This document shows positions 17,481 to 24,608 of a stretch of 54,455 nt of DNA, piece after piece. Where the stretch lies: the NCBI GenBank assembly GCA_001657295.1, contig LYSW01000041.1, positions 1-54,455 on the forward strand, in the 5' to 3' direction. Position numbers and translations under genes: made by a program. The stretch comes from Oceanicaulis sp. BBD 1991-10 (GTDB lineage: Bacteria; Pseudomonadota; Alphaproteobacteria; Caulobacterales; Maricaulaceae). Numbering within the stretch: position 1 is the first letter of the stretch; every line of letters begins with the position of its first letter. The notes beneath the pieces are model-generated. The model had not been told where the DNA came from, did not search any database, and worked only from the letters and a program-made list of their open reading frames with translations.

Positions 17481-18167
17481 ATGATTGTGACCTGTCCCAG
17501 CTGCGAGGCGAAGTATCGGGTTGAAGCCGCCGCCCTGGAGGCGCGGCGCGGCCGGGTGAAATGCGCCTCCTGCGCCCATGTCTGGACCGTCGAGGACGAC
17601 GCCCTGACCCTTAGCGAACCGGTCGCCGCGCCCGAGCCGGAAACCGCTCCAGCCCCCGAGCCGGAGCCGGCGCCGAGCCTTCAGGAGAAGCCCCACGCTG
17701 CAATTCGCGCCCGGGCGGACGCCCGCCGGCGCACCGCGCGGCTGGCGGCGGAAGGGGCCGGCTGGGCCGGTGTCGCCGCCTGCCTCCTGGTGCTGGCCGG
17801 CGCCGCGGTCATCTTCCGCGTTGACGTCGTCGAGGTCTGGCCGCGCACTGCAGGCGCTTACGCCGCGGTTGGTCTGGAGGTGAACCCCCATGGGGTTGAG
17901 ATCGGCGGCTTGAGCGCGCAGGTGGACACCCGAGACGGAGCAGCTGCGCTGATCGTCGCGGGAGAGATCCGCAACATCACGCGCCAGCCTCTGGTGATGC
18001 CGATGCTGGATGCGGTCGCTTACGGGGACGCCGGCGAAGAGCTCGCCCGCTGGCCGGTTTTCCTGGACGCGGGCGGACTGGAGAGTGAGGCCGTGCTCGC
18101 CTTTGAAACCCAGCTGCCCGAACCGCCCGAGGCGGCGGTGCGCATCGAAGTGATCGTCGCCGGGTGA
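17481..18167 (+). CDS. Zinc-ribbon (MJ0042) and DUF3426 domain membrane protein
   Basis: A 228-residue protein. The N-terminus carries a four-cysteine zinc ribbon (C5, C8, C28, C31: CPSCEAKYRV and VKCASCAHVW), then a Pro/Glu-rich linker, a single transmembrane helix (about 94-112) and a DUF3426 domain (about 140-228) with AALIVAGEIRNITRQPL. The topology places the ribbon in the cytoplasm and DUF3426 in the periplasm. It is commonly divergent to ftsE in alphaproteobacteria; its role is not established but context suggests envelope or division. Confidence 0.88.
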   Translation: MIVTCPSCEAKYRVEAAALEARRGRVKCASCAHVWTVEDDALTLSEPVAAPEPETAPAPEPEPAPSLQEKPHAAIRARADARRRTARLAAEGAGWAGVAACLLVLAGAAVIFRVDVVEVWPRTAGAYAAVGLEVNPHGVEIGGLSAQVDTRDGAAALIVAGEIRNITRQPLVMPMLDAVAYGDAGEELARWPVFLDAGGLESEAVLAFETQLPEPPEAAVRIEVIVAG

Positions 18168-18234
18168 AGCTGGTTTTGGCGACTCTGATCACCTCCCGCT
18201 TCAACCGGCGAGGATGTCAGCGCCGCGTTCGTGT

Positions 18235-19359
18235 CTAGGCCGCGTCGCGCAAGTCGGTGACCTGAAGCGCGGCTTCGAAATCAGGCAGGATGTCGAAGGC
18301 TTCCTGGGCGGGCATGGACTGGATGCGCCGGCCCTTGGTCCAGAATTTCCAGTATGACGCCACGTGCTGCAGACGACCGATATCCTCGCCCATCTCGACA
18401 AACATTTCGGGCGCTCGGGTCATGAAAGACTTCAAAGCCGCCGGATCGCCGCGCTGAACGAAGCGCTCGAACTCCTCGTGATAGGTGTCCAGGCGGCTTT
18501 TCAACCGGTCCCACCGCCCCATCGATAATTGCGCGATCGAAGCGACGATGGAGCGGATCTCCGCACGGTCTTCTCCGGTCAGCCCGCTGACCCGTAAGGA
18601 TTTGAGATCCTTCAGAAAGGCCGCGAGCTCCGCATAGCAATCTCCGGCCCGCCAGCTGTAATAGAGCGTGCCCTTCCAGCCGAACACGCCGTCGCGATAT
18701 TCCTGCGCCGTCATGCGCAAGGCGTCGCGAAGCACCACGAGCTGTGGCGAATCCTCATCCTCGAACAGGACCTTGGCTAGCTTGCGCGACTTCGCCAGCG
18801 TCGCGGCGTCTCCGCCCCCGCCGAGCGCCTTGCGGACCAGGATGTCGATCTGGCCGGCGACATATTCGGTGATCCGGCGCAATTCATCATCGGAGATGAC
18901 GAAATAGCATTCATCGATGCTTTCGCCGGCGCGGCGGAAAAACTCGTGCAGAAGATAGGGGTCGAATGAGGGCAGCTCGGCCAACGCCCTTAAGCGTCCC
19001 ACGTCGGCGATGAAGTTGGGGTGGTCGACCGTCACGCCCAAATGCTCGGCCAGCTGGCGTTCGAATTGCGGATCCTCCACGAAAATGGAGTGACCGCCCA
19101 GGCTGAGATCCTTGTCGCTGATCGGAATGATCACCTTGGTCGCCGAGGTGCGATCGCCGCCCAACGCCTCGCGCTCCCAGGCGCGCAGCGTGTGCTTGAC
19201 CACGAAGCTCTTGTTCAGGCGCGACATGAAGAACATCGGATCGGTCGACCATCCGGTGGTGTCGCCGAACCGCTCCTTGATGGAGACGAGATCGATCACC
19301 CGGCTGGTGGAGCCGCCGCGCTTTAAGAATGTCAGCTTCCCATAGGAATCTTTAGCCAT
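18235..19359 (-). CDS. Conserved-looking protein of unknown function, 374 aa
   Basis: I do not recognise this gene. It is a soluble, charged, mostly helical protein without signal peptide or membrane helix. It opens with AKDSYGKLTFLKRGGSTSRV, has a repeated run of aromatic/charged helices (LLHEFFRRAGESIDECYFVI, FGWKGTLYYSWRAGDCYAEL), a helix-rich stretch (about 250-330) and ends in AALQVTDLRDAA. Codon use looks like that of its neighbours, and the frame is far longer than chance overlap would give, so it is very likely real. It is convergent with DUF3426 and divergent from the cupin gene; no operon context explains it. Confidence 0.8.
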   Translation of the reverse strand: MAKDSYGKLTFLKRGGSTSRVIDLVSIKERFGDTTGWSTDPMFFMSRLNKSFVVKHTLRAWEREALGGDRTSATKVIIPISDKDLSLGGHSIFVEDPQFERQLAEHLGVTVDHPNFIADVGRLRALAELPSFDPYLLHEFFRRAGESIDECYFVISDDELRRITEYVAGQIDILVRKALGGGGDAATLAKSRKLAKVLFEDEDSPQLVVLRDALRMTAQEYRDGVFGWKGTLYYSWRAGDCYAELAAFLKDLKSLRVSGLTGEDRAEIRSIVASIAQLSMGRWDRLKSRLDTYHEEFERFVQRGDPAALKSFMTRAPEMFVEMGEDIGRLQHVASYWKFWTKGRRIQSMPAQEAFDILPDFEAALQVTDLRDAA

Positions 19360-19478
19360 TGTGGTCAGCCCGCGCCAGTTCGACCGCTTGAGCCTACCCC
19401 CCCACGGTGAGCGCGAAGTTAATCCCGGCCCGATTTCAGGCCATGCTGTTCCGGCGAATCGAACGGAGTGATCTCACA

Positions 19479-19940
19479 ATGCGGCCAGGCGGCGATTTAG
19501 GCGTTCAGGAACTTGTCCGGATGCTGGGCATGCAACCTCATCCCGAAGGCGGTTGGTATGTCGAAACCCACCGCGCCGACGCCGGCGATCCTGATATGCG
19601 CTCGCCGGCTACGGCGATCTATTTCCTGCTGGCGGCCGATCAGGTGTCCGCCTGGCACCGGGTCGACGCCACCGAGATCTGGCTGTGGCAGGCGGGGGCG
19701 CCGCTCTCCCTGACCATCAGCGAGAACGGCGTCGACGCCCGCGCCCAGCGCCTGGGTCCGGATCTGCGCCGCGGCGACCGGCCCCAGGCCGTTGTCCCGC
19801 CCGGCGCCTGGCAAACGGCCGAGACGCTGGGCGCATGGACTCTGGTCAGCTGTGTGGTCGCGCCAGGATTTGAATTCAGCGGATTTGAACTCGCGCCGCC
19901 TGACTGGCGGCCCGGACCGGACGGCGCGCCGTCGGTTTAA
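19479..19940 (+). CDS. DUF985 family cupin protein
   Basis: A 153-residue single-domain cupin. Visible features are LVRMLGMQPHPEGGWYVETH at the front, AIYFLLAADQVSAWHRVDAT (metal-site His), EIWLWQAGAPLSLTI and VVPPGAWQTAETLGAWTLVS with the ending CVVAPGFEFSGFELA, which match the DUF985/cupin_5 family. Some members are linked to sugar epimerase-like folds; function is unknown. The ATG at 19479 with GGAG ten bases upstream is preferred; in-frame ATGs further upstream at 19443 and 19407 have no clear ribosome site. Its stop overlaps that of the convergent DUF4908-like gene. Confidence 0.85.
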   Translation: MRPGGDLGVQELVRMLGMQPHPEGGWYVETHRADAGDPDMRSPATAIYFLLAADQVSAWHRVDATEIWLWQAGAPLSLTISENGVDARAQRLGPDLRRGDRPQAVVPPGAWQTAETLGAWTLVSCVVAPGFEFSGFELAPPDWRPGPDGAPSV

Positions 19941-20671
19941 CGCCCGCCAGCCTCCAGCGCGCGCCGGATGAAATCGGAGCTGGGCCGCCCGCCATAGCCC
20001 ATCTGCGTGGCCACCGAGATGTCCAGGGTGCGCCCGTCATAACTGACGCGCGGCCGCTCGCCGACGCCGATGCGCACCACGTCCAGATCGCGCATCACGC
20101 GGCGCGGCGCGGCTTCCGCGGCGATCACCGTCATCAGCATGGCGTCGATGATGTAGGGGTTCTGGTCCGGGGTCAGGCTGGTCAGCTCGGCGCTGACATC
20201 ATTGCGCGAGACTCGGGCGAGGACATCGACCATGTCGCGCGCGGCGGCCTGCAGCTCTTCGGCTCCTGTCGGCGCGGCGACCAGAGTCCGGGCCCGGCCC
20301 AGCGGCTCGACGATGACCCCGTCGCGGGCGTCGTCAGGAAAATAGGTCCAGCCGCCCAGATTGGTTTCGCGCAGGAGCGCCCGGTCGGTGTCGGTGAGCC
20401 AAACCACCCCGCCGCCGGACGCCGGCGAGCGGTATAGCGCGATGACTTCGCGTCCGCCCTCCGGCCAGAGCAAGGCCGGGCGCATGCTGCGGTCCAGAAT
20501 GAAGCGGCCGCGGCCATCGGCGCGTTCAAACCAGACCGATGCGTCGACGCGCTGCTCGGCCTCACGACCCAGCAGCTGCCGGAACGGATTTGACTGACCA
20601 ACCCCTTCCGCCGCCATCAGCGCCCATGCCCCGACGCCTGCGACGAACAGGGCGATGATTCCCCTGAACAT
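19937..20671 (-). CDS. DUF4908-like exported protein
   Basis: A 244-residue protein with an N-terminal hydrophobic segment (MFRGIIALFVAGVGAWALMA) acting as signal or anchor, then a domain containing DASVWFERADGRGRFILDRS, YRSPASGGGVVWLTDTDRAL and TNLGGWTYFPDDARDG, which I associate with the DUF4908 family of Caulobacterales relatives. The ending PSSDFIRRALEAGGR is hydrophilic. Start at 20671 removes an unlikely upstream extension (frame open to 20734). Function unknown; it lies between the cupin gene and phaB. Confidence 0.7.
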   Translation of the reverse strand: MFRGIIALFVAGVGAWALMAAEGVGQSNPFRQLLGREAEQRVDASVWFERADGRGRFILDRSMRPALLWPEGGREVIALYRSPASGGGVVWLTDTDRALLRETNLGGWTYFPDDARDGVIVEPLGRARTLVAAPTGAEELQAAARDMVDVLARVSRNDVSAELTSLTPDQNPYIIDAMLMTVIAAEAAPRRVMRDLDVVRIGVGERPRVSYDGRTLDISVATQMGYGGRPSSDFIRRALEAGGR

Positions 20672-20776
20672 GGTTCGCAAATCTACGGCGCAGTTGGGCG
20701 AAATCGGGGCGCCCGCCTGACTTGTTGCAGGCAAGCGCCTTCGCGGAAGCGCCGACAGCGCGCCGAAGCCGCCGGC

Positions 20777-21502
20777 CTAGCTCGCCATGTATTGGCCGCC
20801 ATTGGCCGAAATCGTCGCGCCGGTGATGAAACCGGCCTCGTCCGAGACCAGGAAGACGACGCAGCGGGCGATCTCGTCGGCTTCGCCCAACCGGCCCACG
20901 GGGATGGTGGCGATGATCTGATTGCGCACCTCTTCGGGCACCGCCATCACCATCTCGGTGGCGATATAGCCGGGGCAGATGGCGTTGACCGTGATGCCTT
21001 TGCGCGCGCCTTCCTGGGCCAAAGCCTTGGTGAAGCCCAGATCGCCGGCTTTGGCGGCGGAATAATTCGCCTGGGCGAACTGGCCTTTCTGGCCATTGAT
21101 CGACGAGATCGTCACGATCCGCCCGAAGCCGCGCTCGCGCATGCCGTTCCAGACCGGATGGGTCATGTTGAAGACGCCGGACAGATTCGTGTCGATCACA
21201 TCGCGCCACTGTTCCGGCTTCATCTTATGGAACGGCGCGTCGCGGGTGATGCCGGCGTTATTGATCAGGATGTCCACCGGACCGAGCTTGGCTTCGACCT
21301 CGGCGATGCCCGCGGCGCACGCGTCATAATCGGCCACGGACCATTTGAAGACCTCGATCCCGGTCTCCGCCTTGAAGGCTTGCGCCGCCGCATCATTGCC
21401 GGCGTAATTCGCCGCCACGGCGTATCCGGCGTCTTTCAGGGCGATGGAGATCGCCCTGCCGATGCCGCGCGTCCCGCCCGTCACAAGCGCTGTCTTTGCC
21501 AT
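20777..21502 (-). CDS. phaB: Acetoacetyl-CoA reductase (NADPH-dependent SDR)
   Basis: A 241-residue short-chain dehydrogenase that reduces acetoacetyl-CoA to (R)-3-hydroxybutyryl-CoA for polyhydroxybutyrate synthesis. It shows the TGGTRGIGRA cofactor loop, NNAGITRDAPFHKM (typical of PhaB rather than FabG), ISSINGQKGQFAQANYSAAK with the Tyr-Lys pair, and a C-terminal ITGATISANGGQYMA. The ATG at 21502 with GGGAG seven bases upstream is chosen over longer open frame. It is divergent to the PHB regulator gene phaR, with a putative PhaR site between. Confidence 0.95.
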   Translation of the reverse strand: MAKTALVTGGTRGIGRAISIALKDAGYAVAANYAGNDAAAQAFKAETGIEVFKWSVADYDACAAGIAEVEAKLGPVDILINNAGITRDAPFHKMKPEQWRDVIDTNLSGVFNMTHPVWNGMRERGFGRIVTISSINGQKGQFAQANYSAAKAGDLGFTKALAQEGARKGITVNAICPGYIATEMVMAVPEEVRNQIIATIPVGRLGEADEIARCVVFLVSDEAGFITGATISANGGQYMAS

Positions 21503-21539
21503 TGTAATTGCTCCCTGTCCCCACGCTGGAAATACGTTA

Positions 21540-21551
21540 TGCTGCGCAGCA
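21540..21551. promoter_or_regulatory. TGC-type palindrome, candidate PhaR operator
   Basis: A perfect 12-bp palindrome TGCTGCGCAGCA lies in the phaB-phaR intergenic region. PhaR of Paracoccus and relatives is known to bind TGC-rich sites with a CTGC...GCAG core, so this is a likely site for feedback control of phaB and phaR. Further CTGCAG/CTGC elements occur at about 21569-21582 and 21677. Binding is inferred. Confidence 0.45.
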
Positions 21552-21707
21552 AACCCGCTATACGCGCCTGCAGCATTCCTGCGTACGCGCCCGGATGAGG
21601 GCCTGCACCTGGTGTTGTGGACGGGCGCGCGGCGGAAGTCGAGCGGCGAAACGTCGCTTACAACGAAAGGGGCGCCTGCAGCGGGGCGTGACAGGAGGAC
21701 CGAGACC

Positions 21708-22306
21708 ATGGCCGACACGCAAGGCGACGCCATCATCATCAAGAAATATGCGAACCGGCGTCTCTATGACACGACGCCCCGCCCCCCAGCCGATATGTGA
21801 CGCTCGACCATCTGCGCGAGCTGGTGAAGGAAGGCCGGGACTTCAAAGTCGTCGACGCCAAATCCGGCGAGGACCTGACCCGCGGCGTGCTCGCCCAGAT
21901 CATTTTCGAAGAGGAATCCAAGGGCGAAACGCTTCTTCCGGTGGAGTTCCTGCGCCAGCTGATCAGCTTTTACGGCGACAGCATGCAGTCCATGGTGCCG
22001 GGCTATCTGAACATGTCGATGGAGAGCTTCGCCAAACAACAGGCGGAAATGCGCGAAAAAATGGCTGAGGCGATGGGTTCGCCGACCGCCTCCATGGCGA
22101 TGATGGAGGAAGCGGCCAAGCGCAATATGGCCATGTTCCAGCAGGCCATGGCGATGTTTTCCCCGTTTGCGCAGGGCGCCGAAGCGCCTGGCGCGGCGAA
22201 GCCGGGAGCGGCCGAGCCTGAGGCCGGCGAGAAGCAGGATGTCGACGCTTTACGCGCCGAGCTGGACGCCATGAAGGCCAAGCTGGACAAGCTGGCGGAC
22301 GGCTGA
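21708..22306 (+). pseudogene. phaR: Polyhydroxyalkanoate synthesis repressor PhaR, frameshifted
   Basis: A clear ribosome site (AGGAGG, nine bases before the ATG) starts IIIKKYANRRLYDT, the hallmark DNA-binding start of PhaR. The frame then runs through a C-rich tract (21777-21787) and stops at 21798-21800. The correct continuation SRYVTLDHLRELVKEG...GEDLTRGVLAQIIFEEESKG is in another frame to 22306. The two parts together would give a normal PhaR of about 199 residues with a Met-rich, Ala/Pro-rich C-terminus. The tract between T and SRYV is 11 bases, so a 1-base loss or 2-base gain (or a larger indel) breaks the frame. This may be a sequencing error in a C run or a real mutation. PhaR senses PHB and represses phasin and synthesis genes. 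Confidence 0.88.
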
Positions 22307-22353
22307 CGTTTCGAATTGGGACAGGTGCAAGACCCAGCCTGATCGATTTTGGG

Positions 22354-22394
22354 CGTTTACGTCCCGTTTACAGGTCCTAACACCCGGTAAACGG
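22354..22394. promoter_or_regulatory. Triple CGTTTAC half-sites upstream of a hypothetical gene
   Basis: CGTTTAC occurs at 22354-22360 and again 11 bp later at 22365-22371, and its inverse GTAAACG at 22387-22393. The second and third copies form the dyad CCGTTTAC-N15-GTAAACGG. The cluster ends about 30 bases before the next start codon. This resembles a multi-site operator; I do not recognise the regulator. Confidence 0.4.
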
Positions 22395-22422
22395 CTGGCA
22401 CGGCGATTGCGGTGTCGGGACC

Positions 22423-22785
22423 ATGATCGGTTTCGACCCGCATACGCGCCGTCCCGGCCTACCCGTCCCGACCCGACGGGATGCGCGCGTCGCGCCCTCG
22501 CCTTCCGCCGGCGACGCCGGCCCGGATCGGCGAGAGCGCGCGCTGGTCCCGGTCAAAAACACGGCCCAGGCGCACGGCGCCAATGACCGCGCGCCGTCAA
22601 GGCCCGCCAATGACGTGGCGCGCAGCTGCGCCCGTGCGGGCCTGTCGCTGCAGACCGACATGCCGGCGCCGCGCCGCGGCCTGCGCGCCGACGCGGTCGA
22701 GAGACAACGCTATCGCACCGCCTATGAAGCCGCCGGCCGCGCCGTCCCGCGCGCCGCCGGGCCCCAGCTCGTGCGTACGGCATGA
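22423..22785 (+). CDS. Hypothetical Arg/Pro/Ala-rich protein, 120 aa
   Basis: A 120-residue hydrophilic protein, probably mostly disordered up to residue 75, ending in a more ordered segment LSLQTDMPAPRRGLRADAVE then RQRYRTAYEAAGRA. No signal peptide or membrane helix. I do not recognise a family with certainty. In favour of coding: operator-like repeats lie upstream, the stop overlaps the start of a short membrane-peptide ORF, and terminators follow. Against: high-GC DNA makes open frames cheap. Function unknown. Confidence 0.5.
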   Translation: MIGFDPHTRRPGLPVPTRRDARVAPSPSAGDAGPDRRERALVPVKNTAQAHGANDRAPSRPANDVARSCARAGLSLQTDMPAPRRGLRADAVERQRYRTAYEAAGRAVPRAAGPQLVRTA

Positions 22786-22865
22786 GTATGGCGCGGCTTC
22801 ACGCCCTGGCCTCGCGCGGCCTGGACGGCGCGGTCGTGCTGGCCGTCTTTTTCCTGGTTTTCTGA
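22782..22865 (+). CDS. Candidate 27-residue membrane micropeptide
   Basis: An ATG overlaps the stop codon of the preceding gene (ATGA). The 27-codon frame encodes a basic N-terminus (SMARLHALASRGLDG) followed by AVVLAVFFLVF, a short hydrophobic helix ending at the C-terminus. A hairpin terminator starts about 30 bases after its stop. The coupling and hydrophobic tail suggest a real small protein, but the ORF is short enough to be chance. Confidence 0.35.
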   Translation: MSMARLHALASRGLDGAVVLAVFFLVF

Positions 22866-22896
22866 CCCCACCCGAGCATCATTCCCATGACCTGGA

Positions 22897-22932
22897 CGGG
22901 CCGGCTTCAACTGAGACCGGCCCGCTTTCTTC
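22897..22932 (+). terminator. Hairpin terminator after the hypothetical gene pair
   Basis: CGGGCCGG (22897-22904) pairs with CCGGCCCG (22917-22924) around a 12-base loop, followed by CTTTCTTC. It lies downstream of the plus-strand genes ending at 22785/22865. Confidence 0.6.
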
Positions 22933-23051
22933 GTCATCCTGAAATCGGTCCGGTCCGTCGGGCGCAATCGGTTCCCGGTCGCGCTCGCCTGGACGCGGTG
23001 GCCGGAAACCATCGCCAGGCGCGTGAGGGCTTAGAACTTCCTCACAGCAAA

Positions 23052-23088
23052 AGGGCCGGCCTCGATGGAGACCGGCCCTCTTTGTCTT
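23052..23088. terminator. Hairpin terminator between convergent units
   Basis: AGGGCCGG (23052-23059) pairs with CCGGCCCT (23072-23079), extended by an inner CTC/GAG stem with loop GATG, followed by CTTTGTCTT on the plus strand. It sits just before the stop of the convergent membrane-protein gene and may end either or both transcripts. Confidence 0.6.
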
Positions 23089-23105
23089 CAGATGATTGTG
23101 CGGGC

Positions 23106-23657
23106 TTAGGTGCCCAGGTCGCGCCGGGCGGCCACCGCCGTGATCGTGAAGCCGCCGGCCACATCGATCAGCGCCATCATGATGATCAGGAAGAACACCG
23201 AGCTGGCGAAAATCGGCACCAGCAGGAATAGCAGGATGCAGACCAGCAGCACGGTGATCGACAGGCCGTGATTGAGTAGGGTGGACGTGCCGGAGCCGGA
23301 CGACTTGACCATTTCAAAGAAGAGCGCGATCAGCGCGACGATCAAAATGAGATCGCCTGTGGATATCGCCCACTGGATGTTCGGCAGCGGTATCGTGATC
23401 AGGGCGCCGTTGAGCGCGCCGACGGCGCAGGAGGCGCCTTCCGCGCAGGCGCCGGCGCGAAATTGCGCCATGTCGCCCAGAAAGGCGCTGACATCGCCGC
23501 CATTGGTGAAGACGACGATATAACCGACGATCGCGTAGATGATCACCGGGATCAGCATTTTTGGAAAGATGTTGAACACGCTAAGCCCCCCGCCAGGTTT
23601 TTGTGCATCGGTGCTGGCGATTCCAACCGCCACGCCTGCGCCAGTCGCTCCGGACAT
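23106..23657 (-). CDS. Four-helix integral membrane protein of unknown function
   Basis: A 183-residue inner-membrane protein with about four helices (residues about 31-51, 92-114, 130-152 and 155-176). Between the first two lies a loop with two cysteines (GACAEGASCAVGALNGAL), possibly a disulfide in the periplasm. The N-terminus is Gly/Ala-rich and polar. It has a GGAGGA ribosome site. I do not recognise the family. It lies between a hypothetical unit and the GT2 glycosyltransferase gene without overlap. Confidence 0.75.
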   Translation of the reverse strand: MSGATGAGVAVGIASTDAQKPGGGLSVFNIFPKMLIPVIIYAIVGYIVVFTNGGDVSAFLGDMAQFRAGACAEGASCAVGALNGALITIPLPNIQWAISTGDLILIVALIALFFEMVKSSGSGTSTLLNHGLSITVLLVCILLFLLVPIFASSVFFLIIMMALIDVAGGFTITAVAARRDLGT

Positions 23658-23719
23658 GTCCGGTCCTCCTTATTCCCCCTCAGCCCTGCCCTTTGCGCCA
23701 CGTATGGCGGCGCGCCCAA

Positions 23720-24469
23720 TCAGGACTCGTCCCAGCCGCCGGGCTGACGCGCACGGCTGTTGAGCCACATCATACCTACCATATCGCTGAGTGAGGCGAA
23801 AAGGCGGCCGAGATTGGTGTATTTGGACCGCCCCGCGGTGCGGGCGCGGTGGGTCACGTCGCGATACTCCACAAGGAAGCCTTCGCGCTTGAAGAGCGCC
23901 GGAATGAAGCGGTGCTGGTGATCGAAGAACGGCAGGAGCAGGTAGGCGTCCCGCTTGAACGCTTTGAGCCCGCAGCCGGTGTCGTCGGCGTCGTCATTGA
24001 GCATCCATTTGCGCACGCCGTTGCCGAGACGGGAGGCCAGCTTTTTCGCCGCGCTGTCCTGGCGCCCGACGCGCCGGCCGGACACCATGGCGAGGTCATC
24101 GGGCGCATCGTCACGGGTGAGCGCATCGACCAGCGTGGGAATATGCTCGGGCGGATTCTGGCCGTCGCCGTCAAGCGTGCATACGATCGGCGCGCGCGCC
24201 GCCAGCGCACCGGTCCGGATCGCCCGGCTCTGACCGGAATTGTGACGATGGGTGAGAACGCGCAATTGCGGGATTTCGGCCTGCGCCGCGGTGAGTTCGG
24301 CGAGCGTATCGTCGGTGCTGGCGTCATTGACGCATAAAATCTCGAAATCGCGGCCTTCAAGCGCCGCCGCGATCTCGCTCGCCAGGCGCGCGGCGTTGCC
24401 GGATTCATTGTGCATCGGCGCTACGACGGAAATGTCGGGCCGGTCAGACGGGCTGGACGGTGATGCCAT
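23720..24469 (-). CDS. GT2 glycosyltransferase, polyprenyl-phosphate sugar synthase-like
   Basis: A 249-residue GT-A-fold enzyme: ISVVAPMHNESGNAARL at the start, FEILCVNDASTDDTL, the nucleotide-sugar motif VCTLDGDGQNPPEHIP (DxD-like), and DTGCGLKAFKRDAYLLLPFF with HRFIPALFKREGF, which resemble DPM1/ArnC-type enzymes that load sugar onto polyprenyl phosphate. It lacks the C-terminal membrane pair of ArnC. It is divergent from a GT39-type membrane glycosyltransferase that uses such donors, so the two may modify lipid A or another envelope glycan (inference). Confidence 0.9.
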   Translation of the reverse strand: MASPSSPSDRPDISVVAPMHNESGNAARLASEIAAALEGRDFEILCVNDASTDDTLAELTAAQAEIPQLRVLTHRHNSGQSRAIRTGALAARAPIVCTLDGDGQNPPEHIPTLVDALTRDDAPDDLAMVSGRRVGRQDSAAKKLASRLGNGVRKWMLNDDADDTGCGLKAFKRDAYLLLPFFDHQHRFIPALFKREGFLVEYRDVTHRARTAGRSKYTNLGRLFASLSDMVGMMWLNSRARQPGGWDES

Positions 24470-24608
24470 GGTTCTCAGGTGCGCGCTTGCAGATCGGGAC
24501 GGGCCGTTTCATACCGATAATCCGGTCCTGTGCACGCGGTTTTTTCCGCCGCACGGACCCGCGCGCGCCGCAAGACCGCGCCGCCCCATGTGCTGGAGCG
24601 CCTGATTG

